Source: Acidobacteriota bacterium (GTDB taxonomy: Bacteria > Acidobacteriota > Terriglobia > Terriglobales > Acidobacteriaceae). From it: a stretch of DNA of 48,886 nt. How positions within the stretch are numbered: the stretch's first letter is position 1; each line of letters starts with the position of its first letter. Made by a program: the position numbers and the translations under genes. A model generated the notes under the pieces. It saw only the letters and a list, made by a program, of their open reading frames with translations, was not told the origin of the DNA and did no database searches. The stretch spans positions 1 through 48,886 of the forward strand of contig JAJYFB010000008.1 of the NCBI GenBank assembly GCA_021785495.1, written 5' to 3'. Below are positions 17,822 through 27,520 of this stretch, one piece after another.

Positions 17822-20803
17822 GTGCATATTCTTCCCGTGAAGCAGAAATATCGTACGCAAGAGAATTTGTGCTCGCCGCAGGGCTCGAACCCGGTGAAGA
17901 TCAAGCACACGTCCATCTGGAGCCTCGGCGCGATTGTGCGGCGCGTCGCGAGCGTCACCTTCGTCCTGGCGCTGGCCGCCTGCGCCTGTGCGGCCCTGGC
18001 CCAGACGCCCAATACGATCGACCAGATTCGCATCATCGGCAACCGGCGCATCCCCAAGGAGACGATCCTGGCCCGGATGTTCACCCACCCCGGCGACACC
18101 TACGATCCGGTCTCCATCGAGCGCGACTTCCACTCCCTGTGGAATACGGGCTATTTCGAGGATCTGCGCATCGAGCGCGAAGATACCGAAAAGGGCATCC
18201 TGCTCGATGTCTTTGTGCGCGAAAAACCGAGCATCCGCGAGATCAATTACAAGGGGCTGAATAGCGTTTCGGTCTCCGACGTGCTCGACCGCTTCAAAAA
18301 AACCAAAGTCGGGCTCTCGGTCGACAGCCAGTACGATCCCACCAAGGTCAAGGCCGCCGAAACCGCCATCAAGCAGTTGCTCGCCGAGCACGGCCACCAG
18401 TTTGCCACCATCAAGACCGACGTCAAGACCATTCCGCCGGCCTCCGTGCAGATCAACTTCAACGTGAAGGAAGGCCCGGTGGTCAAGGTGGGCAAGATCA
18501 CCTTCGTGGGCAACCGGCACATCGGCTCGGTCGAACTGCGCCGGTCGATGAAGAACCTCAAACCCATCGGCATTCCCTATTCGCTGATCTTCGAGGACAT
18601 TTTCTCGCAGACCTACGACTCGGCCAAACTCGAGGAAGACACCGAGCGCGTCCGCCAGGCCTACCGCGACAAGGGCTACGCCGAGGCAGCCGTCGAGGAG
18701 CCGAAGACCGAGATTCGCGACGAAGGCGGATTGAACTGGTTCACCTTCCGGCCGCGCAAAGGCAAACGCATCGACATTCAGTTGACGGTCGAAGAGGGCG
18801 GCCGCTACCGGCTGGGAACCATCACCTTTACCGGCAACAAGCACATCACCAACGTCAAGGCGTTGCGCGCCACCTTTCCCATCAAGGACGGCGACTGGTT
18901 CAACGCCACGGCGATCGGCAAGGGCCTCGACAACCTGAAGAAGGCCTATGGCGGCCTGGGTTACATCAACTTCGGCGCCGTGCCCAGCGTCCAAACCGAC
19001 GACAAGAAGAAAACGGTCTCGCTCAACATCGACATCGACGAGGGCAAGCAGTTCTTCGTCTCGCGCATCGAGTTCCAGGGCAACACCATCACGCGCGACC
19101 GCGTCATCCGCCGCGAACTGCTGCTCAACGAGGGCTCGGTCTACAACTCCCAGCTCTGGGAGTACAGCCTCCTGCGCCTCAATCAGCTCGAGTACTTCGA
19201 ACCGCTCAAGGTCGATCAGGATTCGACCGCGATTCAGAACGCCGACAACGGCACCGTCGAGTTGCTGCTCAAGGTCAAGGAGAAGGGCAAGAACTCGATC
19301 GGCCTCAACGGCGGCATGAGCGGCTACAACGGCGCCTTCCTGGGCGTGAACTACCAGACGAACAACTTCCTGGGCCTGGGCGAGACGCTGAGCCTGCAAG
19401 CCAATCTGGGCAGCGTGCAGCGCACCTTCCTGTTCGGCTTCACGCAGCCGTACATCCGCAATCGCCCCATCAACGTGGGCTTCCAGATCTACAACAACAA
19501 GCAGGACTACAACGCCTCCAAGAATTACCAGGCCACCACCGGCGCTTCGGTCAATCTCAGCGCCGCGGAAAAGTCGCTGACGCAGAACTACAACGTCGGT
19601 TCGGACGGCATCAACTTCTCGGTGATGTATCCGCTGCGCCGCAACGCCTTCCAGCGCATCGGCTTCACCTATTCGCTCAGCCGCTCCGACATCAGCGCCT
19701 TCAGCACGGCCTCGCAGACCTTCTTCCAGTCCATCGCCTTCCGCTCCGGCATTCAGGGATCCAACCCGCTGAATGGCATCGTGAACAGCGCGATCGGCCT
19801 CAGCTACTCCTACGACACGGTCTCCGATCCGGTGCGCCCGCGCGGCGGCAAAGATTTCTCCGCTTACCTCCAGGTTTCCGGCCTGTGGGGCGACGTGCGC
19901 TACATCAACCCCGCTGTCGCCTACAAGCGGTTTATCCCCGTGCATTATCTGCGCCCGTCGAGCACGGGACGCAACGTGCTCGGCATCCGCACCCAGTTGA
20001 GCTACATCCGCGGCTTCTCCGGCGCCGTGGCCCCGCCCAACAACCGCATCTACGGCGGCGGCGAAATGGACGTGCGCGGCTTTGACGTGCGCAGCATCGG
20101 CCCCTACGGCTTTGTGCCCACGCGCATCAATTTCCAGCTCACGAATCCCGATGGCTCCTGTGTCCCGCGCGATCCCACCAACCCGCAGGACAACCAGTGC
20201 ATTCAGGTGCCGCTGCCCGTCTACGGAGTCGCCTCGATCGGCGGTGACGCCAGCTTTACGTCGAACATCGAGTATCGCATCCCCGTCGTTGGGCCGCTGA
20301 CCTTCGCTTTCTTTGACGATTTCAGCCTGAACTCGGCCGTCAGCCGCGGCCAGTTGGAACAGAGTCCCGAGGGCTATGCCGCCTTGACTGCGCCGCTTTA
20401 CGGCTGCCCGGTCATCAACAATGGAACCTGCCAGGACGGCATTCCCGGCTACCAGGTGGGATTCACCAAGGATATTCACCTGGTCACCGGAACGAACATT
20501 GTCCCGCGCATGTCCGTCGGCTCCGAGTTGTCGATCATGATGCCGATCATCAACGCCCCGTTCCGGCTCTACTACGCCTATAACCCGTTGCGCCTCTTTG
20601 AACGGCCCTATTGCAGCCCGATTCTGGCCGACGGCGCCACGCGCCAGTACAGTTGCAACACCAACCTGATCACGCGCGCCATGTTCCCGGCCGGCGGCGC
20701 GGGCGACTATAGCTATGACGAGGCCGTTCAGGCCTACGGCCAGCAGACGATCTTCCGCGAGCCGCGCAAGACCTTCCGCCTGACCATCGCCACGACCTTC
20801 TAG
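17822..20803 (+). CDS. bamA: outer membrane protein assembly factor BamA
   Basis: BamA is the essential Omp85 insertase that folds beta-barrels into the outer membrane. The 993-residue precursor has a signal peptide (about 40-61, VRRVASV to ALAQ), five POTRA domains (about 65-430; note IDQIRIIGNRRIP, IREINYKGLNSV, VGKITFVGNRHI, LGTITFTGNKHI, VSRIEFQGNTIT), and a C-terminal 16-strand barrel. The barrel has the lid-loop motif VRGFD and ends in Phe as the assembly signal. It is longer than E. coli BamA (about 810), largely through longer barrel loops, including one with Cys residues (GSCVPRDPTNPQDNQC). The GTG at 17822 follows GAAGAGGGT closely; GTG 17837 is an alternative. No skp, lpxD or fabZ follows. 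Confidence 0.95.
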   Translation: MHILPVKQKYRTQENLCSPQGSNPVKIKHTSIWSLGAIVRRVASVTFVLALAACACAALAQTPNTIDQIRIIGNRRIPKETILARMFTHPGDTYDPVSIERDFHSLWNTGYFEDLRIEREDTEKGILLDVFVREKPSIREINYKGLNSVSVSDVLDRFKKTKVGLSVDSQYDPTKVKAAETAIKQLLAEHGHQFATIKTDVKTIPPASVQINFNVKEGPVVKVGKITFVGNRHIGSVELRRSMKNLKPIGIPYSLIFEDIFSQTYDSAKLEEDTERVRQAYRDKGYAEAAVEEPKTEIRDEGGLNWFTFRPRKGKRIDIQLTVEEGGRYRLGTITFTGNKHITNVKALRATFPIKDGDWFNATAIGKGLDNLKKAYGGLGYINFGAVPSVQTDDKKKTVSLNIDIDEGKQFFVSRIEFQGNTITRDRVIRRELLLNEGSVYNSQLWEYSLLRLNQLEYFEPLKVDQDSTAIQNADNGTVELLLKVKEKGKNSIGLNGGMSGYNGAFLGVNYQTNNFLGLGETLSLQANLGSVQRTFLFGFTQPYIRNRPINVGFQIYNNKQDYNASKNYQATTGASVNLSAAEKSLTQNYNVGSDGINFSVMYPLRRNAFQRIGFTYSLSRSDISAFSTASQTFFQSIAFRSGIQGSNPLNGIVNSAIGLSYSYDTVSDPVRPRGGKDFSAYLQVSGLWGDVRYINPAVAYKRFIPVHYLRPSSTGRNVLGIRTQLSYIRGFSGAVAPPNNRIYGGGEMDVRGFDVRSIGPYGFVPTRINFQLTNPDGSCVPRDPTNPQDNQCIQVPLPVYGVASIGGDASFTSNIEYRIPVVGPLTFAFFDDFSLNSAVSRGQLEQSPEGYAALTAPLYGCPVINNGTCQDGIPGYQVGFTKDIHLVTGTNIVPRMSVGSELSIMMPIINAPFRLYYAYNPLRLFERPYCSPILADGATRQYSCNTNLITRAMFPAGGAGDYSYDEAVQAYGQQTIFREPRKTFRLTIATTF

Positions 20804-20821
20804 ACGGGGAACGGTGGGAAA

Positions 20822-20867
20822 CCAGGCGAAAAGGGCTGCTCCGCAAGGAGCAGCCCTTTTCGCCTGG
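20822..20867. terminator. bidirectional terminator between bamA and the methylase gene
   Basis: A perfect 21-bp stem (20822-20842/20847-20867) with a GCAA loop, carrying AAAA/TTTT within the stem. It lies between two convergent genes, so it probably ends both transcripts. Confidence 0.8.
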
Positions 20868-20914
20868 AGATGTGTCGCCTTGCCCGTTTGCGCCCTCCGG
20901 CCCGGAGCACCGCG

Positions 20915-22249
20915 TCATTCCTCCGCCAGCCGCGCCGGGATTTGCCTGCCGGCGGCTGGCCCGGCAGGGGCTGGAGCGGGCAGCGCCAGCCGTACCGGCG
21001 CCTGAGCAGAGGCAGGACCGCTTCGGAGCAGGATGGACGATCCCCCCAGGCCGTCCATGCGCTTTTCCACCAGAAGATTGTGGGCACGCTGGAGAAACTC
21101 CGTGTGATGCTCGAAGTACCGGCTGGCGGACTGGATGGTATGCACCACGTGCTCCGGGGAAAAGCCCTCGCGATGAAAGCCCGCGACGCCGATCAGCAGC
21201 CCCTTCATCAGGGCGAACTGCGCGATCAGCAGCGTGGACTCTCGCGCCACCGAAGGCGCGGCGCCGCTTGTTGCCCAGGCGCGCCCAAAGGGAAATCTGG
21301 AACGGAACAACGCATTCACCAGGTAATTTTCCAACAGATGCGGATGCCGCTCGAAGAAGGGCGCAAAGTAGCGCTGCCCGGCCTCTGAATAACGGGCCGT
21401 GAGCGATGCCAGCGTGGCGCCGGCGCCGTTGCCAATGCCTGCGGCAAAGGCCTGAATGCACTCCACAAAGCGCGGCCTGGGGCGCGAATCATGCAGCAGA
21501 ATGCCGGCCAGCAGCAGCACCAGGTCCAACTGCTGCGCAGGGTCGGCCGGCAGCCTGTCGAGCGCCGCCAGCATCTGCGCCGAGGCCGGACCGGCGCGGA
21601 AATTCGCCAGCAGTTGCGGAACGCGCCGTGGCCGGTCTCCGGGCGCCAGCGCATCAAACCGCCGGCCGAGCAGACTGAGCAGGATCAGCCGCTGCCAGAG
21701 CGGGTACGCGCGGTTTTGCACCAGCGCCAGAGCGGCGTCGCGCAACGGCCAGAAAAAGGGCTGGAGCGGGTCGCCGTCCGGCGCCGCGCCCGTCCGCCCT
21801 TTGCCGTCCAGATCCGTCTCCACCAGCCGCAAGGGATGCAGCAGAACCTTCCGCGCGGCCTCGGGACAGGACAGAGAGAGGACCGTCTCCTGGACGCCGC
21901 CAATGCTGTACGAGAGGCGCGGAAACCGGGCGCAGGTGGAGGGAAGAAACGCCTCGCCGCATTCCAACTGAATCCGGCACAGACCCTCGCCGGAGAGCAA
22001 CGGGCACTTGTGTTCGGCATTCATGCGGATGTGCGCAAAGGCCGCATGCGGACTGTCGCTGGCTGGCTCAGGCTCCATGCTTGCGTCGAGCATCGAGCGC
22101 AGCGGCCCGGCCGGCAGATTGCGATACTTCGCCACCGCTTCCCGGTCAACCGGGATGGTCCAATCTTCGCAGCAGGAATCCTCGCAGGCCGGGCCAATGC
22201 ATTGAAAGTCTGCCGAAGAACCGGGCTGGAACCGCTTGTCTTGTCGCAA
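20915..22249 (-). CDS. FliB-like lysine N-methylase
   Basis: This is a 444-residue protein of the flagellin lysine-N-methylase (FliB) family, which transfers methyl groups to surface lysines of target proteins. The N-terminal cysteine signature is complete: C17, C22, C26-C27 in QCIGPACEDSCCEDW, then C82, C91, C97, C106 and C128 in KCPLL, CRIQLECG, LPSTCARFPR and LSCPEA. Members are thought to bind an iron-sulfur cluster through such residues. I choose TTG 22249 because AGGAG (22256-22260) is 6 nt upstream and homology begins there; a longer frame begins at 22342. There are no flagellar genes nearby, so the substrate is unclear and may be another protein. Confidence 0.78.
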   Translation of the reverse strand: MRQDKRFQPGSSADFQCIGPACEDSCCEDWTIPVDREAVAKYRNLPAGPLRSMLDASMEPEPASDSPHAAFAHIRMNAEHKCPLLSGEGLCRIQLECGEAFLPSTCARFPRLSYSIGGVQETVLSLSCPEAARKVLLHPLRLVETDLDGKGRTGAAPDGDPLQPFFWPLRDAALALVQNRAYPLWQRLILLSLLGRRFDALAPGDRPRRVPQLLANFRAGPASAQMLAALDRLPADPAQQLDLVLLLAGILLHDSRPRPRFVECIQAFAAGIGNGAGATLASLTARYSEAGQRYFAPFFERHPHLLENYLVNALFRSRFPFGRAWATSGAAPSVARESTLLIAQFALMKGLLIGVAGFHREGFSPEHVVHTIQSASRYFEHHTEFLQRAHNLLVEKRMDGLGGSSILLRSGPASAQAPVRLALPAPAPAGPAAGRQIPARLAEE

Positions 22250-22442
22250 CAGATGCTCCTGAAGCCATCCGGCCCGGCCGGTTGCGCCGGTGGAAGGCCA
22301 TGCTGCGAGAAGGAATGCAGGTTGCGGAGATTTGCGGACCAAAACAGATGAAAAAATTCAAAATCAAGTCGCGCCGCCGGCAAGATGCCCAGACAATTCC
22401 AGTCCAGAAGGATCACGCGGAGGGCGAAAGCGAGCTCGCAAC

Positions 22443-22476
22443 GCAAAGCGGCCACCCCGCAGGGTGGCCGCTTTGC
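22443..22476. terminator. 15-bp hairpin between rpsA and the methylase gene
   Basis: A perfect 15-bp stem (GCAAAGCGGCCACCC/GGGTGGCCGCTTTGC) with a CGCA loop, downstream of rpsA on the minus strand. There is no clear T-tract, so factor-independent termination is uncertain; it may instead protect the rpsA mRNA 3' end. Confidence 0.5.
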
Positions 22477-22511
22477 TGACAACTGACAACTGACAACTGA
22501 CAACTGACAAC
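22477..22511. repeat. five tandem TGACAAC heptamers
   Basis: Five exact copies of a 7-nt unit, between the rpsA stop and the hairpin at 22443-22476. The perfect copies suggest recent slippage or selection. On the rpsA strand the unit reads GTTGTCA. Confidence 0.9.
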
Positions 22512-22516
22512 GGTTC

Positions 22517-24460
22517 CTACCGCTCGCCCTTGCGCCAGTTCACCAGATCGCCCAGCGTCGTGGTCGAGCTGGAGACGGGCGACTTGTGCGCGTTCTCCTT
22601 GTAGTGCTCGATTGTGGTGCGGCTGGCTTCCTGGCCCGTGACGGCGCGCAGGCTCAAGCCGACCTTCTTCTCCTCGACGTTGATTTTGATGATCTTGAAC
22701 TCGTGCTCGGCGCCCTGTTCGAGCTTGGAGTGGTCGCCGCCCTCGCCCGCCTCGGAGACGTGGCAAAGGCCTTCGACGCCCTCGGCGATTTCGACGAAAG
22801 CGCCGAATTGCGCCGTGCGCAGAATCTTGCCGTGCACCACGTCGCCCACGCGATGCGTGGCGAAGAAGCTCTCCCAGACGTCGGGTTGCATCTGCTTGAT
22901 GCCCAGGCTCAGGCGGCGGTTCTGCGGCTCCACGCCGAGAACGACGGCCTTGACCTTCTCGCCCTTCTTGATGACTTCAGAGGGGTGCTTGACGCGCTTG
23001 GTCCAGCTCAGGTTCGAGATGTGAACCAGCCCGTCGATGCCGTCCTCGATTTCGATAAAGGCGCCGAACTCAGTCAGGTTGCGCACGCGCCCTTCGACCA
23101 CGGTGCCCTGCGGATAGCGCTCGATCAGGTTCTCCCACGGGTTCTCGAGCAGTTGCTTCATGCCGAGCGAGATGCGCCGGTCGGCCGGGTTGACGGCCAG
23201 AACCACCGTGTCCACCTCATCACCGGGCTTGACCAGCTTCGAAGGGTGCTTGAGCCGTTTTGACCAGGTCATCTCCGAAAGGTGAACCAATCCCTCGATG
23301 CCCTGCTCCAGCTCGACAAACGCGCCGTAGTCGGTCACCGAAAGCACGCGGCCATGCACCTTGGCGCCCACCGGGTAACGCTCCGAGGCGTCCAGCCACG
23401 GGTCGGGGGTCAACTGCTTGAAGCCCAGCGAAACCCGCTGCTTTTCCTTGTCAAACTTGAGCACCTTGACCTGAATCTCGTCGCCCACGTTGACCAGATC
23501 GCGCGGATGCGTCAGCCGGCCCCAACTCATGTCGGTGATGTGCAGCAGGCCGTCGATGCCGCCCAGGTCCACAAACGCGCCATAGTCGGTCAGGTTCTTC
23601 ACCGTTCCGGTCAGCACCGCGTCTTCGGCCAGATGCTCCATGACCGCCGAGCGCTTGACGTTCTGCTCCTCTTCGAGGATCTCCTTGCGGCTGACCACGA
23701 CATTGCCGCGCTTCTTGTTCAGCTTGATGACGCGGACTTCAATCTCCTGGCCCAGGTAGGTGTCCAGGTTGCGCACCGGGCGAATCTCCAGTTGCGAACC
23801 GGGCAAAAAGGCCTTCAGCCCGATGTCCACCGTCAGTCCGCCCTTGACCCGGCTGACCACCGTCCCCGTGACGGCCGTTTTGTCGTTGGCGGCCTTCTCG
23901 ATCGTGTCCCAAACGCGCAGGCGCTGCGCCTTTTCGTAGCTGACCAGGTAGCCGCCTTCCGGCTCCTCGCGCTCGATCACCACCTCGATCTCGTCGCCGG
24001 GCTGAAACCTGACCGCGCCGGTGTGATCGGTGACCTGATCGAGCGGCACCAGGCCCTCGGACTTCAGGCCGACATCGACTACCAGATACTTTTCGCGCTG
24101 CTCGATGACTTTGCCGGCAACAACCTTGTCGCCGTAAGCTTCGACGGCGGCCGCCTCGGCGGCCTGTTCGCGCTCGAAGGCGGCCAGAGCGGAGGAAAAG
24201 TCCTCGGCGCCCTCGAAGGAGGCTTCCGCGGCTTCCGCACCCGCTTGCAGGGCGGCCTCGGCGGGCGACTCTGTTGCCATCGTGGGCGGGGTTAGGGCAT
24301 CGGCGTCCAGAGCGGTGGCTTCTTGAGAGACGGAAGGCTCAGGGTTGGACGTGGATTCGGGCGACGGCTGCTCCAGCTCCGCCGCAGGTTCAAGAACGGG
24401 GGTTTCCAATGCGGTGTTCAGGGTTGTGCTCTCGGTTTCGGGATTGAGGACGTTTGCCAT
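22517..24460 (-). CDS. rpsA: 30S ribosomal protein S1
   Basis: S1 binds mRNA and helps the 30S subunit start translation. The 647-residue product has six S1 (OB-fold) repeats, seen as recurring G-x-V and D-Y-G-A-F-V-(D/E)-(L/I) strands. The later repeats show the canonical GLVH(I/L)S(E/N)(M/L)(S/T)W(S/T)K segments. An N-terminal extension of about 110 residues, rich in Glu, Ala, Pro, Ser and Thr, precedes the first repeat and is longer than in E. coli (557 residues in total). I start at ATG 24460 (GGAG 9 nt upstream), not at the upstream in-frame ATG, because MANVLN fits the ribosome site. The long leader from the promoter at 24737-24766 may serve autoregulation. Confidence 0.95.
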   Translation of the reverse strand: MANVLNPETESTTLNTALETPVLEPAAELEQPSPESTSNPEPSVSQEATALDADALTPPTMATESPAEAALQAGAEAAEASFEGAEDFSSALAAFEREQAAEAAAVEAYGDKVVAGKVIEQREKYLVVDVGLKSEGLVPLDQVTDHTGAVRFQPGDEIEVVIEREEPEGGYLVSYEKAQRLRVWDTIEKAANDKTAVTGTVVSRVKGGLTVDIGLKAFLPGSQLEIRPVRNLDTYLGQEIEVRVIKLNKKRGNVVVSRKEILEEEQNVKRSAVMEHLAEDAVLTGTVKNLTDYGAFVDLGGIDGLLHITDMSWGRLTHPRDLVNVGDEIQVKVLKFDKEKQRVSLGFKQLTPDPWLDASERYPVGAKVHGRVLSVTDYGAFVELEQGIEGLVHLSEMTWSKRLKHPSKLVKPGDEVDTVVLAVNPADRRISLGMKQLLENPWENLIERYPQGTVVEGRVRNLTEFGAFIEIEDGIDGLVHISNLSWTKRVKHPSEVIKKGEKVKAVVLGVEPQNRRLSLGIKQMQPDVWESFFATHRVGDVVHGKILRTAQFGAFVEIAEGVEGLCHVSEAGEGGDHSKLEQGAEHEFKIIKINVEEKKVGLSLRAVTGQEASRTTIEHYKENAHKSPVSSSTTTLGDLVNWRKGER

Positions 24461-24901
24461 TCCAGCCAGCTCCGGGACTGCGTGCTCCTGCGGCGGGACG
24501 GACCTGCCACAGGGGTGGCCCCCGCGCAAGACAAGGTTCCGGCCGCCCGTGCATCCACTCCGTTGGCCCGCGCGCCGAGCGGCGCGCCCGATCAGTTTCC
24601 CGCAGGCAATACCGCCTCCGTGTTCACCACTGGAAGGGATGGGCCTGGTTTCCTTGGGAAACGCCGGCAGGCAACGGCTCGGTGGGAATGCGGCCGCAAC
24701 TCACTGCTGGAATCCGCGCAGGAAGCTACGTCTACAAGTGTAGCAACCTCCGCATTTCAGCGTCAATCGGCCGATGGACGCCGCAAAGCCGCCGCGATGG
24801 GCCGGAAGCGGCTGTGCCTTCGGAATGCGCCCGTTTTTCCGCTCTCTTTGCTGGCCTTGTTTCGTCGAAGATTCTGTTGGGAAAGGCGAAGGGGTGATGC
24901 G
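24461..24901. other. divergent region between rpsA and the NTF2-like gene
   Basis: It holds the candidate rpsA promoter (24737-24766) and about 270 nt of rpsA leader. Open frames crossing it on the plus strand are upstream extensions of the next gene and antisense to rpsA. No separate gene is seen. Confidence 0.5.
24737..24766 (-). promoter_or_regulatory. candidate rpsA promoter
   Basis: On the minus strand: TTGACG (24761-24766), an 18-nt spacer, TACACT (24737-24742). Both hexamers are close to consensus. It predicts a leader of about 270 nt. Confidence 0.5.
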
Positions 24902-25519
24902 ATGGATCCTGCTCCGCGCTTTTTCACGGAAATTCCATTTGACCTGCGTACTGCTCCGGTACTACCGTGGACGCGTATGCCCGGTTGCTCAAAAGCCGTC
25001 CTGAACCGGCTTCGTCGCTGGAGGCCGTTGCTCCGGTGGGCTCTGGCCGCGGGGCTGCTAACGGGCGTCTGCGCGTGTCCCCTCTTCGCCGGGGGGTTGT
25101 CGATCGGGCAGAAGCACGAAAGCCGCCACGAGATCGACCAGCTCGAAAACGAGTGGCGCGGCGCCATCCTCAAGAGCGACGTCAAGACGATGGACGGGCT
25201 CCTTTCTGACGACTACATGGCTATTACCCCTTCGGGAGCCTTGCAATCCCGCGAAGAGACGCTGGCCAACCTCGGATCGGGGCACACGCATTTTCTCTCG
25301 CTCGTGCTCACGGACCGTAAGGTGCGCTTTTACGGCGCCACGGCCGTCGTCACCTCCCTGGCCAGCGTGCAAGTCAACACTCCCAGCGGTCCGACGACAG
25401 GCCAGTTCCGCTATACGCGGGTTTACGTCCGCAATGCGCAGGGCGTATGGAAGATTGTCAGCTTCGAGGCCAGCCGCGTCTCCGCGCGTCATACGCATCG
25501 GCGCATTCCCGCGCCTTGA
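24902..25519 (+). CDS. exported NTF2-like (SnoaL/DUF4440) protein
   Basis: This 205-residue protein has an N-terminal signal or anchor segment (WALAAGLLTGVCACPLFA, about residues 46-64) and a single NTF2-like domain (about 72-195). The domain shows the DUF4440 pattern: helix E-I-D-Q-L-E-N-E-W-R-x-A-x-x-x-x-D, D-x-L-L-S-D-D-Y-M-A-I-T-P-S-G, and the late strand V-W-K-I-V-S-F-E-A-S-R-V. These domains bind small molecules or dimerise; no catalytic residues are certain. ATG 24902 has AAGGGG 7 nt upstream; ATG 24977 would give a more typical short signal peptide. Divergent from rpsA and upstream of the suf operon, without clear linkage. Confidence 0.72.
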   Translation: MDPAPRFFTEIPFDLRTAPVLPWTRMPGCSKAVLNRLRRWRPLLRWALAAGLLTGVCACPLFAGGLSIGQKHESRHEIDQLENEWRGAILKSDVKTMDGLLSDDYMAITPSGALQSREETLANLGSGHTHFLSLVLTDRKVRFYGATAVVTSLASVQVNTPSGPTTGQFRYTRVYVRNAQGVWKIVSFEASRVSARHTHRRIPAP

Positions 25520-25806
25520 GGCCGATTTTCCGGCCCTGCTGCAAGGCCATCCATCGCGGATCGGACGCATTCTCTGCCTGCGCGGCACGAATCGGCTCAG
25601 GCGGTTTGCTCTGGGATGGGAGCGGGCGTTTTCGCAATTCCCGCGAAGATCGACGGCATTTCTGCATCTTCCACACAGTTTTTTTCATCTTTTGAGGAGC
25701 GATCCCGCTGCCTCTCCGGCTTGATCTGCCGCAGCGCCGGAAGTCCTTTCCGGGAAATTTCTCGAGCGAGACTTGAAAAGATGAGACAGCCGGGGTACAC
25801 TCGAAC
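25520..25806. other. intergenic region before the suf operator
   Basis: No gene, hairpin or promoter that I can support. Open frames here have no family features. Confidence 0.4.
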
Positions 25807-25837
25807 TTGAAATAGGACTAAAACGGTCCTATTTCAA
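25807..25837 (+). promoter_or_regulatory. suf operon promoter with 12-bp palindromic operator
   Basis: Perfect arms TTGAAATAGGAC (25807-25818) and GTCCTATTTCAA (25826-25837) flank a 7-nt spacer. The same bases give a promoter: -35 TTGAAA (25807-25812), 17 nt, -10 TATTTC (25830-25835). The central GGACTAAAACGGTCC resembles Rrf2/IscR-type sites (GACT..AGTC class). Repression by an Fe-S-sensing Rrf2-family protein is the likely meaning, but no such gene is in the window. Confidence 0.65.
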
Positions 25838-25978
25838 ACGATTCCGGCTTCGGGCGACTCCCGGCCGCGGCTTTTCTGCCGGTGCGAGCGATGCGGGATC
25901 GACGGGCAAGACCAGGGACGGGAGCAAGGGGATGCGGCGCGCAGCCGGATGGGACGCGCCCGCCTCTGCGGAGGGAAG

Positions 25979-27460
25979 ATGAGTTCAAGTACGGAAACGA
26001 TTCGCGAGCTGGCCGCGCAGGAGTACAAGTGGGGCTTTGTCACCGAGGTCGACGAAGACCGCGTTCCCAAGGGGTTGAACGAAGAGATTGTGCGTCTGAT
26101 CTCGACGCGCAAGGGCGAGCCGGAGTGGCTGCTCGCCTGGCGATTGAACGCCCTGCGCCGCTGGTTCCAGATGGAGCGCGAAGCGGGCGCGCCCGCGTGG
26201 GCCAATCTCAAGATTGCGCCGATTGATTATCAAGAGATCGTCTACTACTCCGCGCCGAAGAAGCGGCCAGCGCTGGAAAGCCTGGATCAGGTGGATCCGG
26301 AGATTTTAAAAACCTACGAGAAGCTCGGCATTCCCCTGGAGGAGCAGAAGCGGCTGGCGGGAGTGGCGCCCACGCAGACGCCGAAGATCGCCATCGATGC
26401 GGTCTTCGATTCGGTCTCCGTGGCTACGACCTTCAAGGACAAACTGGCCGAGATGGGCGTGATCTTCTGCTCCTTCTCTGAAGCCGTCAAGAACCATCCC
26501 GATCTGGTGAAAAAGTATCTCGGCTCGGTCGTTCCGCCCACGGACAATTTTTACGCGGCGCTGAATGCCGCCGTCTTCACCGACGGCTCGTTTGTCTACG
26601 TGCCCAAGGGCGTGCGCTGTCCGATGGAGCTTTCTACCTACTTCCGCATCAACGCCGCCGAGACCGGCCAGTTCGAGCGCACGCTGATCGTGGCCGATGA
26701 GGGCGCTGTCGTGAGCTATCTCGAAGGCTGCACCGCGCCCATTCGCGACACTAACCAGTTGCACGCCGCCGTTGTCGAGCTGGTTGCGCTCGACGACGCG
26801 CAGATCAAGTACTCGACCGTGCAGAATTGGTATCCGGGCGACAAGGAAGGCCGCGGCGGCATTTACAACTTTGTAACCAAGCGCGGCAAGTGCGCGGGAC
26901 GCAACGCGAAGATCTCCTGGACGCAAGTGGAAACCGGCTCGGCGATTACATGGAAGTACCCGAGCTGCATCCTGCAGGGCGACAACTCCGTGGGCGAGTT
27001 CTATTCGGTGGCGCTCACGAACAACCGCCAGCAGGCTGACACCGGCACAAAGATGATTCACATCGGCAAAAATACGCGCTCGACGATTGTCTCGAAGGGC
27101 ATCTCGGCCGGTCACGGGCAAAACACCTATCGCGGCCAGGTGAAGATTCTGCCCGGCGCCGAGGGGGCGCGCAATTACACGCAGTGCGACTCGCTGCTAA
27201 TCGGTGACCAGTGCGGCGCGCATACTTTTCCGTACATCGACGTGCGCAACCCGACGGCGCAGATGGAGCACGAAGCGTCCACCTCGAAGATCGGCGAGGA
27301 TCAGCTCTTTTATCTGCGCCAGCGCGGCCTGAAAACGGAAGACGCGGTTTCGATGATCGTCAACGGTTTCTGCAAGACGGTCTTCAAGGAGCTGCCGATG
27401 GAGTTCGCCGTGGAGGCGCAGAAGCTGCTCGGCGTCAGCCTCGAAGGCAGCGTGGGCTGA
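25979..27460 (+). CDS. sufB: Fe-S cluster scaffold subunit SufB
   Basis: SufB, in the SufBC2D complex, receives sulfur from SufS/SufU and builds Fe-S clusters in the cytosol. The 493-residue product shows KPTIAKY-free, typical SufB features: [19 protein letters not shown], the beta-helix Cys in [16 protein letters not shown], and the cluster-site region [20 protein letters not shown] followed by [20 protein letters not shown]. Start ATG 25979 follows GGAGGGAAG; an upstream in-frame ATG (25949) lacks a ribosome site. It is the first gene of sufBCDSU, 140 nt after the palindromic operator. A 250-nt gap with a repeat separates it from sufC. Confidence 0.96.
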   Translation: MSSSTETIRELAAQEYKWGFVTEVDEDRVPKGLNEEIVRLISTRKGEPEWLLAWRLNALRRWFQMEREAGAPAWANLKIAPIDYQEIVYYSAPKKRPALESLDQVDPEILKTYEKLGIPLEEQKRLAGVAPTQTPKIAIDAVFDSVSVATTFKDKLAEMGVIFCSFSEAVKNHPDLVKKYLGSVVPPTDNFYAALNAAVFTDGSFVYVPKGVRCPMELSTYFRINAAETGQFERTLIVADEGAVVSYLEGCTAPIRDTNQLHAAVVELVALDDAQIKYSTVQNWYPGDKEGRGGIYNFVTKRGKCAGRNAKISWTQVETGSAITWKYPSCILQGDNSVGEFYSVALTNNRQQADTGTKMIHIGKNTRSTIVSKGISAGHGQNTYRGQVKILPGAEGARNYTQCDSLLIGDQCGAHTFPYIDVRNPTAQMEHEASTSKIGEDQLFYLRQRGLKTEDAVSMIVNGFCKTVFKELPMEFAVEAQKLLGVSLEGSVG

Positions 27461-27520
27461 GGAGGGATTCTGGCTGCCGGGCCCGGGGCGCGGGAAACGG
27501 CGCGCGGAGAGCTGAATAAC

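Noticed and set aside
17534-20479. Open frame of about 980 codons opposite bamA
   Set aside because: Antisense shadow of bamA; repetitive Asp/Gly/Val composition from complementary codons.
20915-22249. Flagellar locus
   Set aside because: Only the methylase-like gene is present; no other flagellar or chemotaxis gene in the window.
22477-22511. CRISPR or iteron array
   Set aside because: Heptamers without spacers and no replication gene nearby; a simple tandem repeat.
25882-26226. Alternative plus-strand frame overlapping the start of sufB
   Set aside because: Arg/Gly/Ala-rich shadow of sufB in another frame.
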